From: Symbiodinium natans
Taxonomy: Eukaryota > Sar > Dinophyceae > Suessiales > Symbiodiniaceae
DNA length: 64,000 nucleotides
NCBI GenBank assembly: GCA_905221605.1
Contig: CAJNDS010000799.1
Coordinates: forward strand, 1 to 64,000
Direction: 5' to 3'
The position numbers and the translations under genes are program-made. The notes under the pieces were generated by a model. That model did no database searches. It was not told where the DNA came from and worked only from the letters and a program-made list of their open reading frames with translations. Numbering within the stretch: position 1 is the first letter of the stretch; each line of letters opens with the position of its first letter. Below, one piece after another: positions 53,401 to 64,000 of this stretch.

Positions 53401-54190
53401 GTGTAGGATGTAAGGTTTAGGGTTTAGGGTCTAGGGTTTAGGGTTCAGCCTTTAGGGTTGAGGGCTTAGGGTTTAGGGTTTAGGGTTTAGGGTTTAGGGT
53501 TTAGGGTTGAGGGCTTGGGGTTTAGGGTTTAGGGTTTAGGGTTTAGGGTTTAGGGTTTGGGACGGAAGGTGTGGGGTTTGGGGCTTTTGGGGCTTGTGCT
53601 TTGAGCTTTGATGCCCTTATTGCAGAACGGACCTGCAAGGAGAAACCTGACTAAGCATTTGGGGTCTTAGGGTTCTATTTGACCCGAGATAGTGGTGCAT
53701 GTGTGCTTCAGTGTGGACATGAGCCTGATCCTCGATAGCAATCGGGCTTAGGGTTCATAATCTTGGGTTCAGGGTTCCCTTCTGTGAACCTCCAAACCAC
53801 AGGAACCAAGCAGTTTAGGGTTTAGGGTTTGGGTCTGGGGTGTTGTGGAGCTGAGTCGCAACATCCGGTGGGACTATGAACATGGAGTTGTGCATGCAGG
53901 GTTTTTCTAAATTCACCATACCCCAAACCCATTCCCCGTTAACTTATCAAAGGAGAATATAGGGAAGCTTAGGGGGGGAGTTTGCCATAACCCCTTAGCT
54001 TCTTGCAAGAATATTTCTTTGAGTTTAATTCAGGGGTCAGGGTTTAGTGTCGAGCCGAAGCTCGAAACCCTCAACTGTAAAGCTCGCATCGGGGGATCTT
54101 GTCTGATCATTACTGTACCCAAGGGTTTAGGGTTCCGGGTTTAAGGTTCATAAGGGTTAAACCCTAAACCCCAAAGTGCGCTACCCACAG

Positions 54191-54280
54191 CTGAAGCAGA
54201 AAAGCCTCCTTGCTCGACCGTTTCGACCCTTGATGGTTTTTGGCACGAAGTGCAAACTAAGGACAGGCATGCAGCACTAA
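54191..54280 (+). CDS. Candidate terminal exon
   Basis: CTACCCACAG| then LKQKSLLARPFRPLMVF and GTKCKLRTGMQH, then TAA, which merges with a CCCTAAA unit. A repeated block (AAACCCTAAACCCCAAAGTG) lies on both sides of the exon (54158 and 54279), so the stop may have been created by insertion. Confidence 0.45.
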   Translation: MKQKSLLARPFRPLMVFGTKCKLRTGMQH

Positions 54281-54306
54281 ACCCTAAACCCCAAAGTGCG
54301 AAAGCC

Positions 54307-54432
54307 TTGCGATGCAAACCCTTGCAACGTATGGGCTTATGTCAGAGAAAGAGAGCCGTGAGCAGCAGACATGAACAACTCCTTGGCTTTGCTGGTCTGC
54401 GTGATTCCGATGGGTTCTTAAGCTTGTTGTGA
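54307..54432 (+). CDS. Candidate terminal exon with stop
   Basis: From TATGTCAG| (54347) the frame reads RKRAVSSRHEQLLGFAG then LRDSDGFLSLL and TGA at 54430. A second frame (MSEKESREQQT, TGA) overlaps, so the frame is uncertain. Confidence 0.4.
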   Translation: MRCKPLQRMGLCQRKRAVSSRHEQLLGFAGLRDSDGFLSLL

Positions 54433-54445
54433 GCCTTGTACCTAA

Positions 54446-54517
54446 CCCTAAACCCTAAACCCTAAACCCTAAACCCTAAACCCTAAACCCTAAACCCTAA
54501 ACCCTAAACCCTAAACT
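54446..54517 (-). repeat. (CCCTAAA)n array
   Basis: Ten perfect units. Confidence 0.95.
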
Positions 54518-54589
54518 TACAGACTCAGCCCTAAACCCCTCAATCCCTGCGCAGGCCTGTGTGCCTCAGCAGTACACTTGGGTATCTAT

Positions 54590-54690
54590 TTCTGTTTTTG
54601 GTGAGTGTATATAAGGTTCCTTTTTTAATTTTGGTGAGTGTATATATTTGGTTGTCCTTTTGGGGATACAAGAAATATAAACCCTACTTC
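54590..54690. mobile_element. Dispersed repeat family H
   Basis: GGTGAGTGTATATAAGG, TTTTGGGGATACAAG and AAACCCTACTTCATAT recur at 61815-61925 with about 75% identity. No inverted ends were noticed. Confidence 0.55.
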
Positions 54691-55006
54691 ATATGTTCCT
54701 AAGGAAGGCCTATACCCTGAACCGTAACCCCGCAGAATATAAGTCTACTGGGCTTTGGATTACTGTACTTTAAAACGTTTTTGGTTCTGCGTTTCGATTA
54801 TAGCTACTTCTACCTAAAACGTCCATACTTTGGTTGTCCAGGGCCTACTCCAAAGTAGGGTCTATGGCAGCTTCCCAGTTCAGAGTTTGGGATCGTGCTT
54901 GCTTTTGCATGCGTGAGGGCTTCAGGGTTGTAGCCCGCTTAGGAGTGTTTTGGCCTGTGTTAGATTTTGCCCTAAACCCTAAACCCAAAATCCTAAACCC
55001 TAAACC

Positions 55007-55059
<53 letters not shown>

Positions 55060-55636
55060 ACCCTAAACCCTAAACCCTAAACCCTAAACCCTAAACCCTA
55101 AACCCTAAACCAGACAGGACCGTGCCAACTATGCCGATGCTGAGGCTCGCAGCTCCTTCCCGAAAGCCTTGATTCCCTGGAACTTTGGGGTTCAGGGTTT
55201 AGGGTTTAGGGTTTAGGGTTTAGGGTTTAGGGGTTAGGGGTTAGGGTTCAGGGTTTAGGGTTTAGACTTCAGAGTTTGGGGGTTCAGGGTTGTGCACCCT
55301 ATCAGTCCCACAAGCCCTACACGCTATATACCCCCAAACCCTGTCACTATCAACCCTGACTTACTCCCAAGCCCGCAATCTCCTTTGTGGGCCTTTGCTG
55401 AAGCTTTAGATCTTTAGCCTTTTTGGGTGAATTGGGTTTTCTTAACAAGGCAGCTAAACATTGAATTCATAACTACCCTCCTAAGTGCAGCCAAGTCTCA
55501 CTGCTTGAGGCCCTGTCACGCGTCTTACTTGGGTCGGTTTCGCGGTTTGCCTCAGGGCAAAGTTCCCAGGCATGGAGACAAACCTCAGTCAAGCCCTAAA
55601 GCCAGAAACCCCTGAACTCCCAAACTCTGAAGTCTA

Positions 55637-55790
55637 AACCCTAAACCCTAAACCCTAAACCCTAAACCCTAAACCCTAAACCCTAAACCCTACACCCTAA
55701 ACCCTAAACCCTAAACCCTAAACCCTAAACCCTAAACCCTAAACCCTAAACCCTAAACCCTAAACCTTAACCCTAAACCCTAAACCCTAT
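55637..55790 (-). repeat. (CCCTAAA)n array
   Basis: About 22 units. Confidence 0.95.
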
Positions 55791-55911
55791 TTCAACCCTA
55801 AAGCCCCAAAAAGAAACCCTGAACCCTGAACCCCTACACCCATCCAAAGCTTCGGGTGCTTGGATTTTGGGCGCGGGGAGGGAGGCGGAGTGTAAAGAGA
55901 GGACCCTAAGT

Positions 55912-56015
55912 TGGGATGTTCCCCCCTTTTAATACTAACAGTCCTTCACAGGGATTGTAGTACCCCCGATTACATTCCCTATTCAGGACTGCTACTGCAA
56001 GGGAGAACATCCCAA
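55912..56015. mobile_element. MITE-like palindrome, family B, copy 8
   Basis: TTGGGATGTTCCCCCC and GGGAGAACATCCCAA ends, with AATACTAACAGTCCTTCACA on the left. A further split copy lies at 56453-56490 and 56684-56720, its halves separated by a TTTGGGGG array. Confidence 0.78.
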
Positions 56016-56559
56016 ACCCTAAGCCCTAAACTGACGACATCAACCTAATTCCTACCAGACAGCTTTGGGGCACTCCATACAGAGACCACGTCATGGAGAT
56101 TTGACCAAAGAAACCCCTAAGCCTTGGACTCCAAACCCTAAACCCTAAACCCTAAACCCTAAACCCTAAACCCTAAACCCTAAACCCTAAACCCTAAACC
56201 CTAAACCCTAAACCCTAAACCCTAAACTCAAACCTTAAACCCAAACCCTAAATCTAAATCTCAAGCCATACCCCCTATCAAGAATACTATACTTGGCAGT
56301 GTCATTAAGAAGAATACCTGCTCGGCCACTCCAGGTGTCGGCTGGCTCTGCTGATGAGGCTCTTCAGCTGCCGGTGCTACCACACGCCAAACCTTACCAA
56401 AGCACTTAGGATTTCGACCTTGAAACCCTTAAGGCCTCGTAAGACCCTATATGTTGGCATTATACCTGAATAGGGATTATACTAAGGATGGTGTTCGAAG
56501 CCTCAGAGGTTGCGGGTCTGGGGTTTAGGGTTTAGGATTTAGAGCTTGGGTTTTTAGGG

Positions 56560-56660
56560 TTTGGGGGTTTGGGGGTTTGGGGGTTTGGGGGTTTGGGGGT
56601 TTGGGGGTTTGGGGGTTTGGGGGTTTGGGGGTTTGGGGGTTTGGGGGTTTGGGGTTTGGG
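56560..56660 (+). repeat. (TTTGGGGG)n minisatellite
   Basis: About twelve identical 8-base units between the halves of a family B element. Confidence 0.95.
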
Positions 56661-56880
56661 GTTTGCGGTTTGGGGGTTGCGACAATCCCAATTAAGGACT
56701 GTTCGTACAAGGGGGAACAACCCTAAACCCTAAACCCTAAACCCTTGTAACCGAACCCTGACCCTCAAGTAGACCCTTAAGCCTCAAACAGGTCTACAAG
56801 ACTTTAGAAAGAACCAAAAAACACAACTGCAAACCCTAGAAGCCCATATAAGGCCTCGACCAGTTGTTAGAAGAACCCCC

Positions 56881-57160
56881 AAACCCTAAACCCTAAACCC
56901 TAAACCCTAAACCCTAAACCCTAAACCCTAAACCCTAAACCCTAAACCCTAAACCCTAAACCCTAAACCCTAAACCCTAAACCCTAAACCCTAAACCCTA
57001 AACCCTAAACCCTAAACCTAACCCTAAACCCTAAACCCTAAACCCTAAACCCTAAACCCTAAACCCTAAACCCTAAACCCTAAACCCTAAACCCTAAACC
57101 CTAAACCCTAAACCCTAAACCCTAAACCCTAAACCCTAAACCCTAAACCCTAAACCCGAA
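56881..57160 (-). repeat. Longest CCCTAAA array in the window
   Basis: About 40 nearly perfect units with one short deletion. It is interstitial, with unique sequence on both sides, so it is not a chromosome end. Confidence 0.95.
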
Positions 57161-57734
57161 CCCTAAACCCTAAATCCCAATCGCCCTCAAATCCCTTGGA
57201 AGGGCCTGTAGCCCATACCATAAGACGGAGCCTGCTATCTTGGGGTACCCAACAAGGGCTCATAATCTGGAGAATCCCTCAGAAAGCCATATTCAAGCCC
57301 TATGGCCTTATGGCCAAAACTGCCGCGTTGCCCAAGGCGAGGCTGAAGAAGCACGAAACGCCTTGAACCCGAGGCCCAAACCCCCGACACCCCAAGCCCC
57401 CAGGACCCCCAAAACCCAGAAACCTATTCAATCCCAGAGCTTAATATCCCCACAACCTTTTATACATTGGCCTGGCCTCGGACTGCTCTCTTCTGAAACC
57501 TGTTGGATAATTAGGGTTTGGGGCTTTGACAGGTTTAGGGAGTTTAGGGTTTAGGTCAAAGGACAGGGATGTCGTGATGGTAATTAGTTCAGGGTTTCGG
57601 GGTTTTTGGGAGCCAAGAACTTCTCGAGTGCCGCAAAGGCTTCAGGGCCTGCATGTGTTTTAGGCGGTAGCTAAGAGATTTCAGGTGTTTATACAGACGC
57701 AAGGAGCGGGGTTAGGGTTTAGGGTTTAAGGAGG

Positions 57735-58262
57735 GTTTAGAATTTAGGGTTATATGCCCTCAGCGTTTGTAAGGCCCTGAGCTCCTTCGTAGCCATTAAA
57801 TCATCAACTGCGCAGGTCGACAGTGACAAAGAGAACGCGGTTGCTCGAATACCTCTGCCCAGGCCGAACCACAAATGCGACAATCGTATGAAGCAAATGT
57901 TATCACTCTGCGTATCAGAGGTATCATAGTCGGAATTCTTATGGCACCAGTTGTGAAGATATAACACAGCGTTTCGAACAACGAATGTCAACATGAGCAA
58001 CAGCAACAACAAGCGCTAAGATCAAGACCTGAGTGTCGAGCTCAATACTAAATATTAACAATGGTTACTACCAGGTGCTACATACTAGATGCCGTTTACT
58101 ACAAATTAAATTCCACACTCTAAATACTAAAATGCTAAATACCAAAATCTACATACTGAAAAACAAACTACGAATGCTAACATGCACCATTCATGTACCC
58201 AAGAACAAGAATAAGGTTATGGCCGCAATTGACAAGTCCTACACTCTTCGCCCCTATACACC
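57735..58262. other. Repeat-poor AT-rich stretch
   Basis: No canonical telomere units. Between 58045 and 58190 there are degenerate TACTAAATA/CTAAATAC words. Short frames exist on both strands, but none has splice support. Confidence 0.4.
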
Positions 58263-58354
58263 CTGAACCTCTAGATCCTACTCCCCTACACCCGAAGCTC
58301 TGAACCCTCAACCCTCAAACCCTGAACCCTAAGCCTACGCAGGAGGTCTAGCCC

Positions 58355-58493
58355 CCTAAGGGTCCATGTACCTCATTGTTCGTCCTTGCATAGGAAGTGC
58401 GTTAAGGCTCAAGTCTTCCCTATTTTGGGTACATGGACCCCTAGGGCTAAACCCCAAACCCTAAACCCCCATTTCGGTACATGGACCCTTAGG
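58355..58493. mobile_element. Family A element with end duplicated around CCCTAAA units
   Basis: CTAAGGGTCCATGTACC to GGTACATGGACCCCTAGGG is one element (58355-58447). After CCCCAAACCCTAAACCCCC the end is repeated (TTTCGGTACATGGACCCTTA then GGG). Confidence 0.72.
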
Positions 58494-58948
58494 GGCCCTG
58501 CAACTTCCTTGAAGCCACTCGCCGGTTTGGGCCCGCGGCTTCAACATGGGTTTGACTTTTCGGGTATGGGGTCGTTGCAAGCTTTTGGCTTTTTAGGGTT
58601 TAGGGTTTAGGGTTTAGGGTTCAGGGTTTAGGGTTTGGGGTATGACATGGTCTTAGGGATCAGGGCTTAAGGGACTGTAGAGTGCAAACCCAGACCTCAA
58701 GCGTCATAAGCCCGAGCATTCTTAGGCCCCCTTTGCCCAGTAGACCCTAAATGCACCCTAAACAAACCCCAAGCCCGGCTTTAGGGCTTAGGGTTCCGGG
58801 TTTGGCTATGCTGCAAAGCGTAGTTCATAAGCTCCGTAAGGAAGCCCAGACAGAGATGTTGGTTCTTCAGAGAACAGGGGTCTAGGGTTTATGTATGCCT
58901 AAGCCCTAAACCCTAAACCCTCAACCCTAAACACTAATCGGTTGCCAG

Positions 58949-58992
58949 GCAAGCGGCGGCCAAAGTCGAGACCACTGCCGCCTATCAGCGAG
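58949..58992 (+). CDS. Candidate exon, canonical splice sites
   Basis: GTTGCCAG| then (after one base) QAAAKVETTAAYQR, then CGAG|GTGCTT. Left flank CCCTAAA, right flank TTTAGGG. Confidence 0.5.
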
Positions 58993-59375
58993 GTGCTTGC
59001 CTTTTTCCTTGTTCAGGGTTTGGTTTAGGGTTTAGGGTTTAGGGTTTAGGGTTTAGGGCTTAGGGCTTAGGGTTTAGGGTTTAGGGTTTAGGGTTTAGGG
59101 TTTAGGGTTTGAGGTTCAGAGAAATTGTGTAGCCAAGATCTGAGACAATGAGCTGTCAGACTGGCCGACAAACCTGCACGCCCTTCAACTCCTCCCCTTC
59201 CCATCAAAAAAGCCAACCCGAGTGATTTTCCCCCTATATCCACAATCCCAAGGTCCTAAACCCGCACAGCCCTTAGACCCTAACACCCTAAACCCTAAAC
59301 CCTAAACCCTAAACCCTAAAACCCTAAACCCTAAACCCCTAAACTCGAGGGCATCAGAAGCCTTCGAACTGTAAG

Positions 59376-59423
59376 CCCTACGTCTACGCCTTGGAGATCC
59401 AGGTTGATTGGCGCATCAGGCAG
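59376..59423 (+). CDS. Candidate exon, canonical splice sites
   Basis: CTGTAAG| then PYVYALEIQVDWRIRQ (16 codons, phase 0 at both ends), then CAG|GTTGAGGG. Hydrophobic/charged alternation suggests a folded domain; not recognised. Confidence 0.52.
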
Positions 59424-59469
59424 GTTGAGGGTTTTGGGGTTTTAGGAGGGTTTTGGGTTTTATGGTGTT

Positions 59470-59528
59470 AGGGTTTTAGGGTTTTAGGGTTTTAGGGTGT
59501 TAGGGTTTCAGGGTTTTAGGGTTTTAGC
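59470..59528 (+). repeat. (TTTTAGGG)n variant array
   Basis: About six units of the eight-base TTTTAGGG (the form used at some green-algal telomeres), here a local variant. Confidence 0.9.
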
Positions 59529-60446
59529 GTTTAGGGTCCAGAGCTTTAGAGTTTCAGTGCTTCTGGGGGCTTAGGCTTTTATGCCAAGGAGGGGTCACCC
59601 TACGCCCTGATCCCCACTAGCGCTCCAGACCCTGATCCTTCCAGCCCCCCTAAACCCTAAACCCTAAGCCTTAAGCCCTAAACCCTATACCCCGAACCTC
59701 GACCCTCTCTAGAGATCCCTGCCGCGCCCTACACCCGCTCATTTCGCCTCCCTAGAACCCGAAGCCAGGCACCCAAATCCTGAACCCTAAACCCCCTCCT
59801 ACCCGAAAGCCTAAACCTCTCTTTCACAATGTATTTAAACCTCAATGACCCAGTTTTGGGCTTCGTGGGCGGCCACTGCCGTTTTTGCCTCACTGGTGGT
59901 TTTCTCATTCCCCCGCGGGGCTGCGCCGCCCCCCCCCCCCCCCCCCCCCTTCCCACATCCCGACAGATGCAGTGCCCTGCGATGCCAGCATTGTTGGAGG
60001 GAAACGATCAGTTTTTATACAAATTAAGGTCGACAACTCCGTTCTTTTGATTAGATGAATTTAAAACCATGATATTGGCCTATCTTGTGGGATCCAAAAG
60101 GTGGGTGGGTAGACTTCGATACCAGAGGCACGAGCTTGACTAGTGAATGCTCGAACTTGAGATGCTGAACCCTAAACCCTAAACCCAAAGAGTCCTCAAT
60201 GGTGAAACCTGAATGGATGAGTGGGACCACGACAATTTGTTTCACAACTGGAGGGCGAAACCGCCTCGCATGACTATGCGATTCCAGATAAAAAATCCTA
60301 AAACCTGCACCCCAAACCCTAAGCCTAAGCCCTAAGCCCTAAACCCTAAACCCTAAACCCTATACCCTAAACCCTAAACCCTAAACCCTGAGACCTAACC
60401 CTAAACCCTAAGCCCTAACCCTCCCTGAATCCCCATTCCTTTGGAG

Positions 60447-60512
60447 GAGGAGAGGTGCCAGCGCCAATGGTCCTGGAGATACCCTTTACGGACAAGGCCT
60501 CGGGCCGTCGGG
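60447..60512 (+). CDS. Exon with telomere-repeat donor
   Basis: CCTTTGGAG| then EERCQRQWSWRYPLRTRP and RAVG (22 codons, phase 0 at both ends), then GG|GTTTAGGG leading straight into a 105-base TTTAGGG array. CCCTAAA units lie to the left (60340-60420). Confidence 0.55.
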
Positions 60513-60618
60513 GTTTAGGGTTTAGGGTATAGGGTTTAGGGTTTAGGGTTTAGGGTTTCGGGTTTAGGGTTTAGGGTTTAGGGTTTAGGGTTTAGGGTTT
60601 AGGGTTTAGGGTTTAGGC
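60513..60618 (+). repeat. (TTTAGGG)n array
   Basis: Fifteen units starting at the proposed splice donor. Confidence 0.95.
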
Positions 60619-60990
60619 TTATTTTACACCGGGGACCCATGTGAAGGGCCGATCCCCGAGCCGATCCCCTGGCCTACCCCTCCTCCCGAATTTCAATCTT
60701 AGGGTTTCAGGATTCAGGGTTTAGGGTTTGGGGTTTAGAGTTTAGGGTTTAGGGTTACAGGATTCAGGGTTTAGGGTTTAGGGTTGCATAGCGCAACACG
60801 AACAAGGCGCAGAAGAAAACACACCACCTTCTTAAGAACGCAAGCGACCGGCAGGCTAAAGCACCTCGTCCGTAGAGGCCCTGAACTATCGCCATCCCTC
60901 CTTTCCCCTAAACAAACCCACAAACCCCGAACCCTTCATCCCACACCCCAAACCCTCGAGCATCCTAAACCATTCCTTTGGTTTCGGCAG

Positions 60991-61035
60991 GTGAAGCCCA
61001 AGCCCAAGCAGCTTCCCCGGACAACGGGGTCAAAG
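60991..61035 (+). CDS. Candidate exon, Lys/Pro-rich
   Basis: A pyrimidine tract and TTTCGGCAG| precede VKPKPKQLPRTTGSK (15 codons, phase 0 at both ends), then AAG|GTTTGGG. Confidence 0.55.
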
Positions 61036-62162
61036 GTTTGGGCTTTGGGGTTTGGGGCTTTGGCATAAAGCACTGGTGTTTAGGGTTTGGTGCCTGGGGC
61101 TTAGGGTTTAATTTTCGGCTTTTGGGTTACCGGTTTAGAGTTTGCTTAGGACTCGTAGTGTCTTAGATGGCGCTGAGCACGTACCCGATTGCAGAAGCAG
61201 TTCCCAAACTCAAGTCCCCTTCTTGGGGTCCCTATATCGTACGGCGCCTTATGAAAAAAAGGACCCCAAAAGGGACCCGAATTTAGAGAACTGCCCAGGA
61301 CTTTATAAGCCTTGAGATGCGTCAAGGCTTGGGGTTTACAGTAAGGGGTTTGGGGTGTCTAAACCCGAACCGCCCAAGCATCCTAATCCTACTCCCTGTA
61401 CCTGTAAACACACCCCGAAGGTCCCAAAAGTCCTGCGCCCTAAGCCCCTTAAACCTCCGAAGCACCAAAAGGCCTAAGAGCAGGGGTAGGTTGGGCCTAT
61501 TTTTTAGTTTTCACAATTACCCTCGATCCCCTATAATATATTCCCCATAGCAAAAAGGGTGCCCTTTCTCTCGCTATAGGTTACTCTTGGAGTCGCGACG
61601 ACTAGAAGCGCAGAGACCTTTGCCCCGAAACCCTTGCTCTGCTGCAAGGGTCCAGGTTTGGGAAGGCCCAGGTGTTCCCCATTTCGGCAGTTACATGGAC
61701 CCCTAGGGTTAGTTAACGCCTCAAACGGCGTATAAGTACTCTGAACCTCCGCGTGGTTATGGCTTTTGAAACGGTTTCATCAAGCCATACGAAACAGGGT
61801 TTGTATTGCTGCTCAAGGTGAGTGTATTTTAGGGTGTCATATTATGCATATTGGCGAGTGTATGTACAGGGTGCCCCTTGTGGGGATACGAGCAAGATTT
61901 ATAAACTCTACTTCATATTCGGATCCCGTTTCGCAGTCTCGTTGTATTAGGAAGCCCCAGGCCCTATAAATCCTATAAACCGCAGAGACACTGCAAGCCC
62001 TGGGCCCTTAACCGTGAACCCACAAGTTCACGAAGCCCTAAACCCGACAAACCCTGTGCACCCTACAGACCCTGCAAGCCCTACCCTGAACTCCATAAAC
62101 CCTATCAACTCTCAACCAGAGGCCCTAACCAAACCCCACAAATTCACGCCTTAATCCCCCTT

Positions 62163-62263
62163 AACCCCTAAACCCTAGACCTTTAACCCTAATCCCTACA
62201 GACCCTAAACCCTAAACCCTAAACCCTAAACCCTAAACCCTAAACCCTAAACCCTAAACCCTA
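62163..62263 (-). repeat. CCCTAAA array
   Basis: Variant units pass into eight canonical units, 60 bases before the next candidate exon. Confidence 0.92.
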
Positions 62264-62323
62264 CAGAGCCTAAACCCCGAACCTTCACAAGGGTTGCGCA
62301 ACGGCATCCCTGAGAACCTTCAG

Positions 62324-62371
62324 GCTGAGCTCTGACAGCCGTGGCGGGAAGCGAAGGACGGGTCTGATAGG
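62324..62371 (+). CDS. Candidate exon
   Basis: AACCTTCAG| then (one base) LSSDSRGGKRRTGLI, then AGG|GTTTAGGG. Left CCCTAAA, right TTTAGGG. Confidence 0.45.
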
Positions 62372-62949
62372 GTTTAGGGTTTAGGATTTAGGGTTTAGGG
62401 TTTAGGGTTTAGGGTTTAGGGTTTAGGGTTTGGGATTTAGGGTTCAGGGTTCAGGGTTTCGGGTTTAGGGCCTCACGAACTTGTGTGTCTTAGAAGGACT
62501 TAGGGCTCTCGAGCCCTTAGCCGCTAAGCCTCAATTTAGGACCAAAACCCTTGAAACACTAAAGCCCCCATCCAAAGCCCGGAAACCCATAAACACCTAA
62601 ACCTTGAACAAGCCCTAATATGCCTTCATTCGGGATTTTTAGCCACTTAACCTTGAAAGCAAAACCCTTAACCCTCTTCAACCTCAACTGCTCTGTCACA
62701 ACATACCCCTCATGGCTCGCCCTCATAAACCCTGGACCCCGCACCCCCAAACCCCCAAACCCTAAAGCCTAAATTCCACCCGAAGGCCCTAGAGCCCCGA
62801 ACACCCTTGGGAATGCAATGGTAGGGTTGGGGGTTATAGGGGTTGGGGTTTAGGCTTTGGGCTTTGGGGGGGTTTGAGCGCTTAGGGTTTGGTGGGCGGC
62901 AGGGCTCAGACACATTTCGTTTCCTGCATTATTTCGCACTATTCTGACT

Positions 62950-63100
62950 TTCCCCGTTTTTTGTTTGTTTTGGGTTCCCATACTAATGCTCTCCTTTAAA
63001 CCCAAAAGGGCACGCTCTGTGTTCCTTGTTTACTCTTGGGCCTAGTTACCCTAAGCCCTAAACCCTAAACCCTTTTGTGCGTAGGTTAGTCTTGGGCCCC
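62950..63100. mobile_element. Family C element with end duplicated around CCCTAAA units
   Basis: TTCCTTGTTTACTCTTGGGC (near 63022) and TGCGTAGGTTAGTCTTGGGC (near 63077) flank CCCTAAGCCCTAAACCCTAA. This is the third family C copy with such a layout or a remnant of it. Confidence 0.6.
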
Positions 63101-63309
63101 TTTCATGGGAGGTCTACATCAAGTTGTGTGTTCATGTCGGGGTGCCTGGCTGCGTGCAACAAAGGAAGCCATAGGATTTAGGGTTTAGGGCTTAGGGCTT
63201 AGGGCTTAGGGCTTAGGGCTTAGGGCTTGGGGACAAGGGCAAGACATTGGCCAAAGCATGGGCCATCGGTGGCGACACAAGACTGAATGTGTCCCAAAAA
63301 TGTGTTTAG

Positions 63310-63405
63310 GTTTAGGGTTTAGGGTTTAGGGTTTAGGGTTTAGGGTTTAGGGTTTAGGGTTTAGGGTTTAGGGTTCAGGGTTTAGGGTTTAGGGTTTAGG
63401 GTTTA
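63310..63405 (+). repeat. (TTTAGGG)n array
   Basis: Thirteen units with one TTCAGGG variant, immediately before the next candidate exon. Confidence 0.95.
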
Positions 63406-63414
63406 CGCTTTAGG

Positions 63415-63484
63415 ATGGCCAGGGGCTCGCTAGAGGCCTGTCTGAAGATGCGTGTCGCCCGGGAGATGGAGGAGAAGGACGCAG
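63415..63484 (+). CDS. Candidate (possibly first) exon
   Basis: CTTTAG| then an ATG: MARGSLEACLKMRVARE and MEEKDA, then GCAG|GTCTGT. Helical, charged. Confidence 0.5.
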
Positions 63485-63566
63485 GTCTGTACGTCTCATG
63501 GGAGATCGTGTTGTTGGGTTTACGGTTTTGGGTTGAGGGTTTAGGGTTTAGGGCTGATTATGGCAG

Positions 63567-63729
63567 CGACGTGACAAAGGCGACCAGCTTCTTCCAAGGC
63601 AGGCTGTCTGAGCCCAAGGGGCCCAAGGCTTGCAAGAACGACCCCACCGTCACCAGGTACTTGTGGTTCAACGACAGTCAGCTGAGCTTGACTGCCCGCA
63701 CCGTCGCCCCTAACCTGCTTCATGTATGA
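63567..63729 (+). CDS. Candidate exon, last in window
   Basis: TATGGCAG| then DVTKATSFFQGRLSEPKG and PKACKNDPTVT, with a canonical donor CAG|GTACTT at 63657. The frame also stays open through RYLWFNDSQLSLTART to a TGA at 63727, so it may be terminal. The product is not recognised. Confidence 0.5.
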
Positions 63730-64000
63730 TATGAATTCCTCTTGGCAAGTGTCTATATGCAAATATATATATATATGAGGCAGGAACCTTTATGTATGAT
63801 TTGACCTCTTTCTTTGTTTTCATACTAGCCTATACTACTGCTACGATTAACAGAGTTATCGAATAGGGCCATCACGCTCCTCTGAAGACTGCTTCAAAAC
63901 CCCAACACTAAACCCTAACCCTAAACCCTAAGCCCGAAAAACAAGAAATATAATAAAACAAGAGCCTACCTACCTCCCTAGAGGCGAAACAGAGAGACTA
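63730..64000. other. Non-coding end of window
   Basis: A short TA microsatellite at 63761-63775, spacer and a short CCCTAAA patch near 63910. Nothing else is seen. Confidence 0.6.

Noticed and set aside
56881-57160. True chromosome end
   Set aside because: Unique sequence continues on both sides, and arrays of both orientations alternate through the window. These are interstitial.
1-64000. CRISPR array or bac/phage defence locus
   Set aside because: Repeats are 7-8 bp tandem units without spacers, and gene structure is eukaryotic.

Overview
The window reads as nuclear DNA of a dinoflagellate, probably of the Symbiodiniaceae/Suessiales type. Four things point there: plant/alveolate-type telomere repeats (TTTAGGG) scattered through the whole window in both orientations; plus-strand genes made of tiny exons whose inferred introns begin with GT, GC or GA and end with AG; a LINE whose ORF1 has a C-x-C...C-x2-C zinc ribbon and Lys/Gly-rich tracts; and very low coding density. 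There is no operon structure, and I found no tRNA, rRNA or CRISPR.

The main gene is a NEK-like (NIMA-related) Ser/Thr protein kinase on the plus strand. Most reported open reading frames are accidents of repeats, but short segments between repeat arrays assemble into a kinase C-lobe: GIVKLGDFGISRVL (10298), DSSTAGAQTTI (11299), TPHYLSPEMVNNE (12212), AYGTRSDLWSLG (13452), VVTYELA (14787), ALRVPFAGSSLPAVAMK (16547), IMGADPDPLPERYSQ (26579), ELRTL (27899), VMGLLSKEPSQRP (28576) and RLQEAVQRMPYVQKYMQ (29454). Reading frame is kept across nearly every junction. Possible N-lobe exons lie between 2.4 and 8.4 kb, and the tail probably runs to a stop at 34355. Further short, charged, coiled-coil-like exons continue on the plus strand from 36.4 to 63.7 kb, which fits one or more further genes in the same direction.

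The introns are unusual. Most start at or just after a TTTAGGG array, often using GTTTAGGG itself as the 5' splice site, and most end just after a CCCTAAA array. They are therefore bounded by inverted telomere-like repeats and could fold into hairpins. Intron interiors hold several families of short palindromic MITE-like elements, microsatellites and variant telomere minisatellites. Several telomeric tracts are flanked by direct duplications of 13 to about 45 bp, or sit in the middle of MITEs, as if staggered breaks had been filled with telomere repeat.

A 9.2-kb non-LTR retrotransposon (16617-25788, minus strand) sits in the largest kinase intron. It has a separate ORF1 (zinc ribbon, coiled coil, SUMO-interaction-like motif). 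ORF2 of about 2450 residues has the unusual order: 54-bp-period repeat tract, RNase H, APE-type endonuclease, reverse transcriptase, zinc fingers. All catalytic motifs are intact, and both ends abut TTTAGGG repeats in the same orientation. Regions not listed as exons or elements are intronic or intergenic repeat-rich DNA in which I see nothing else.
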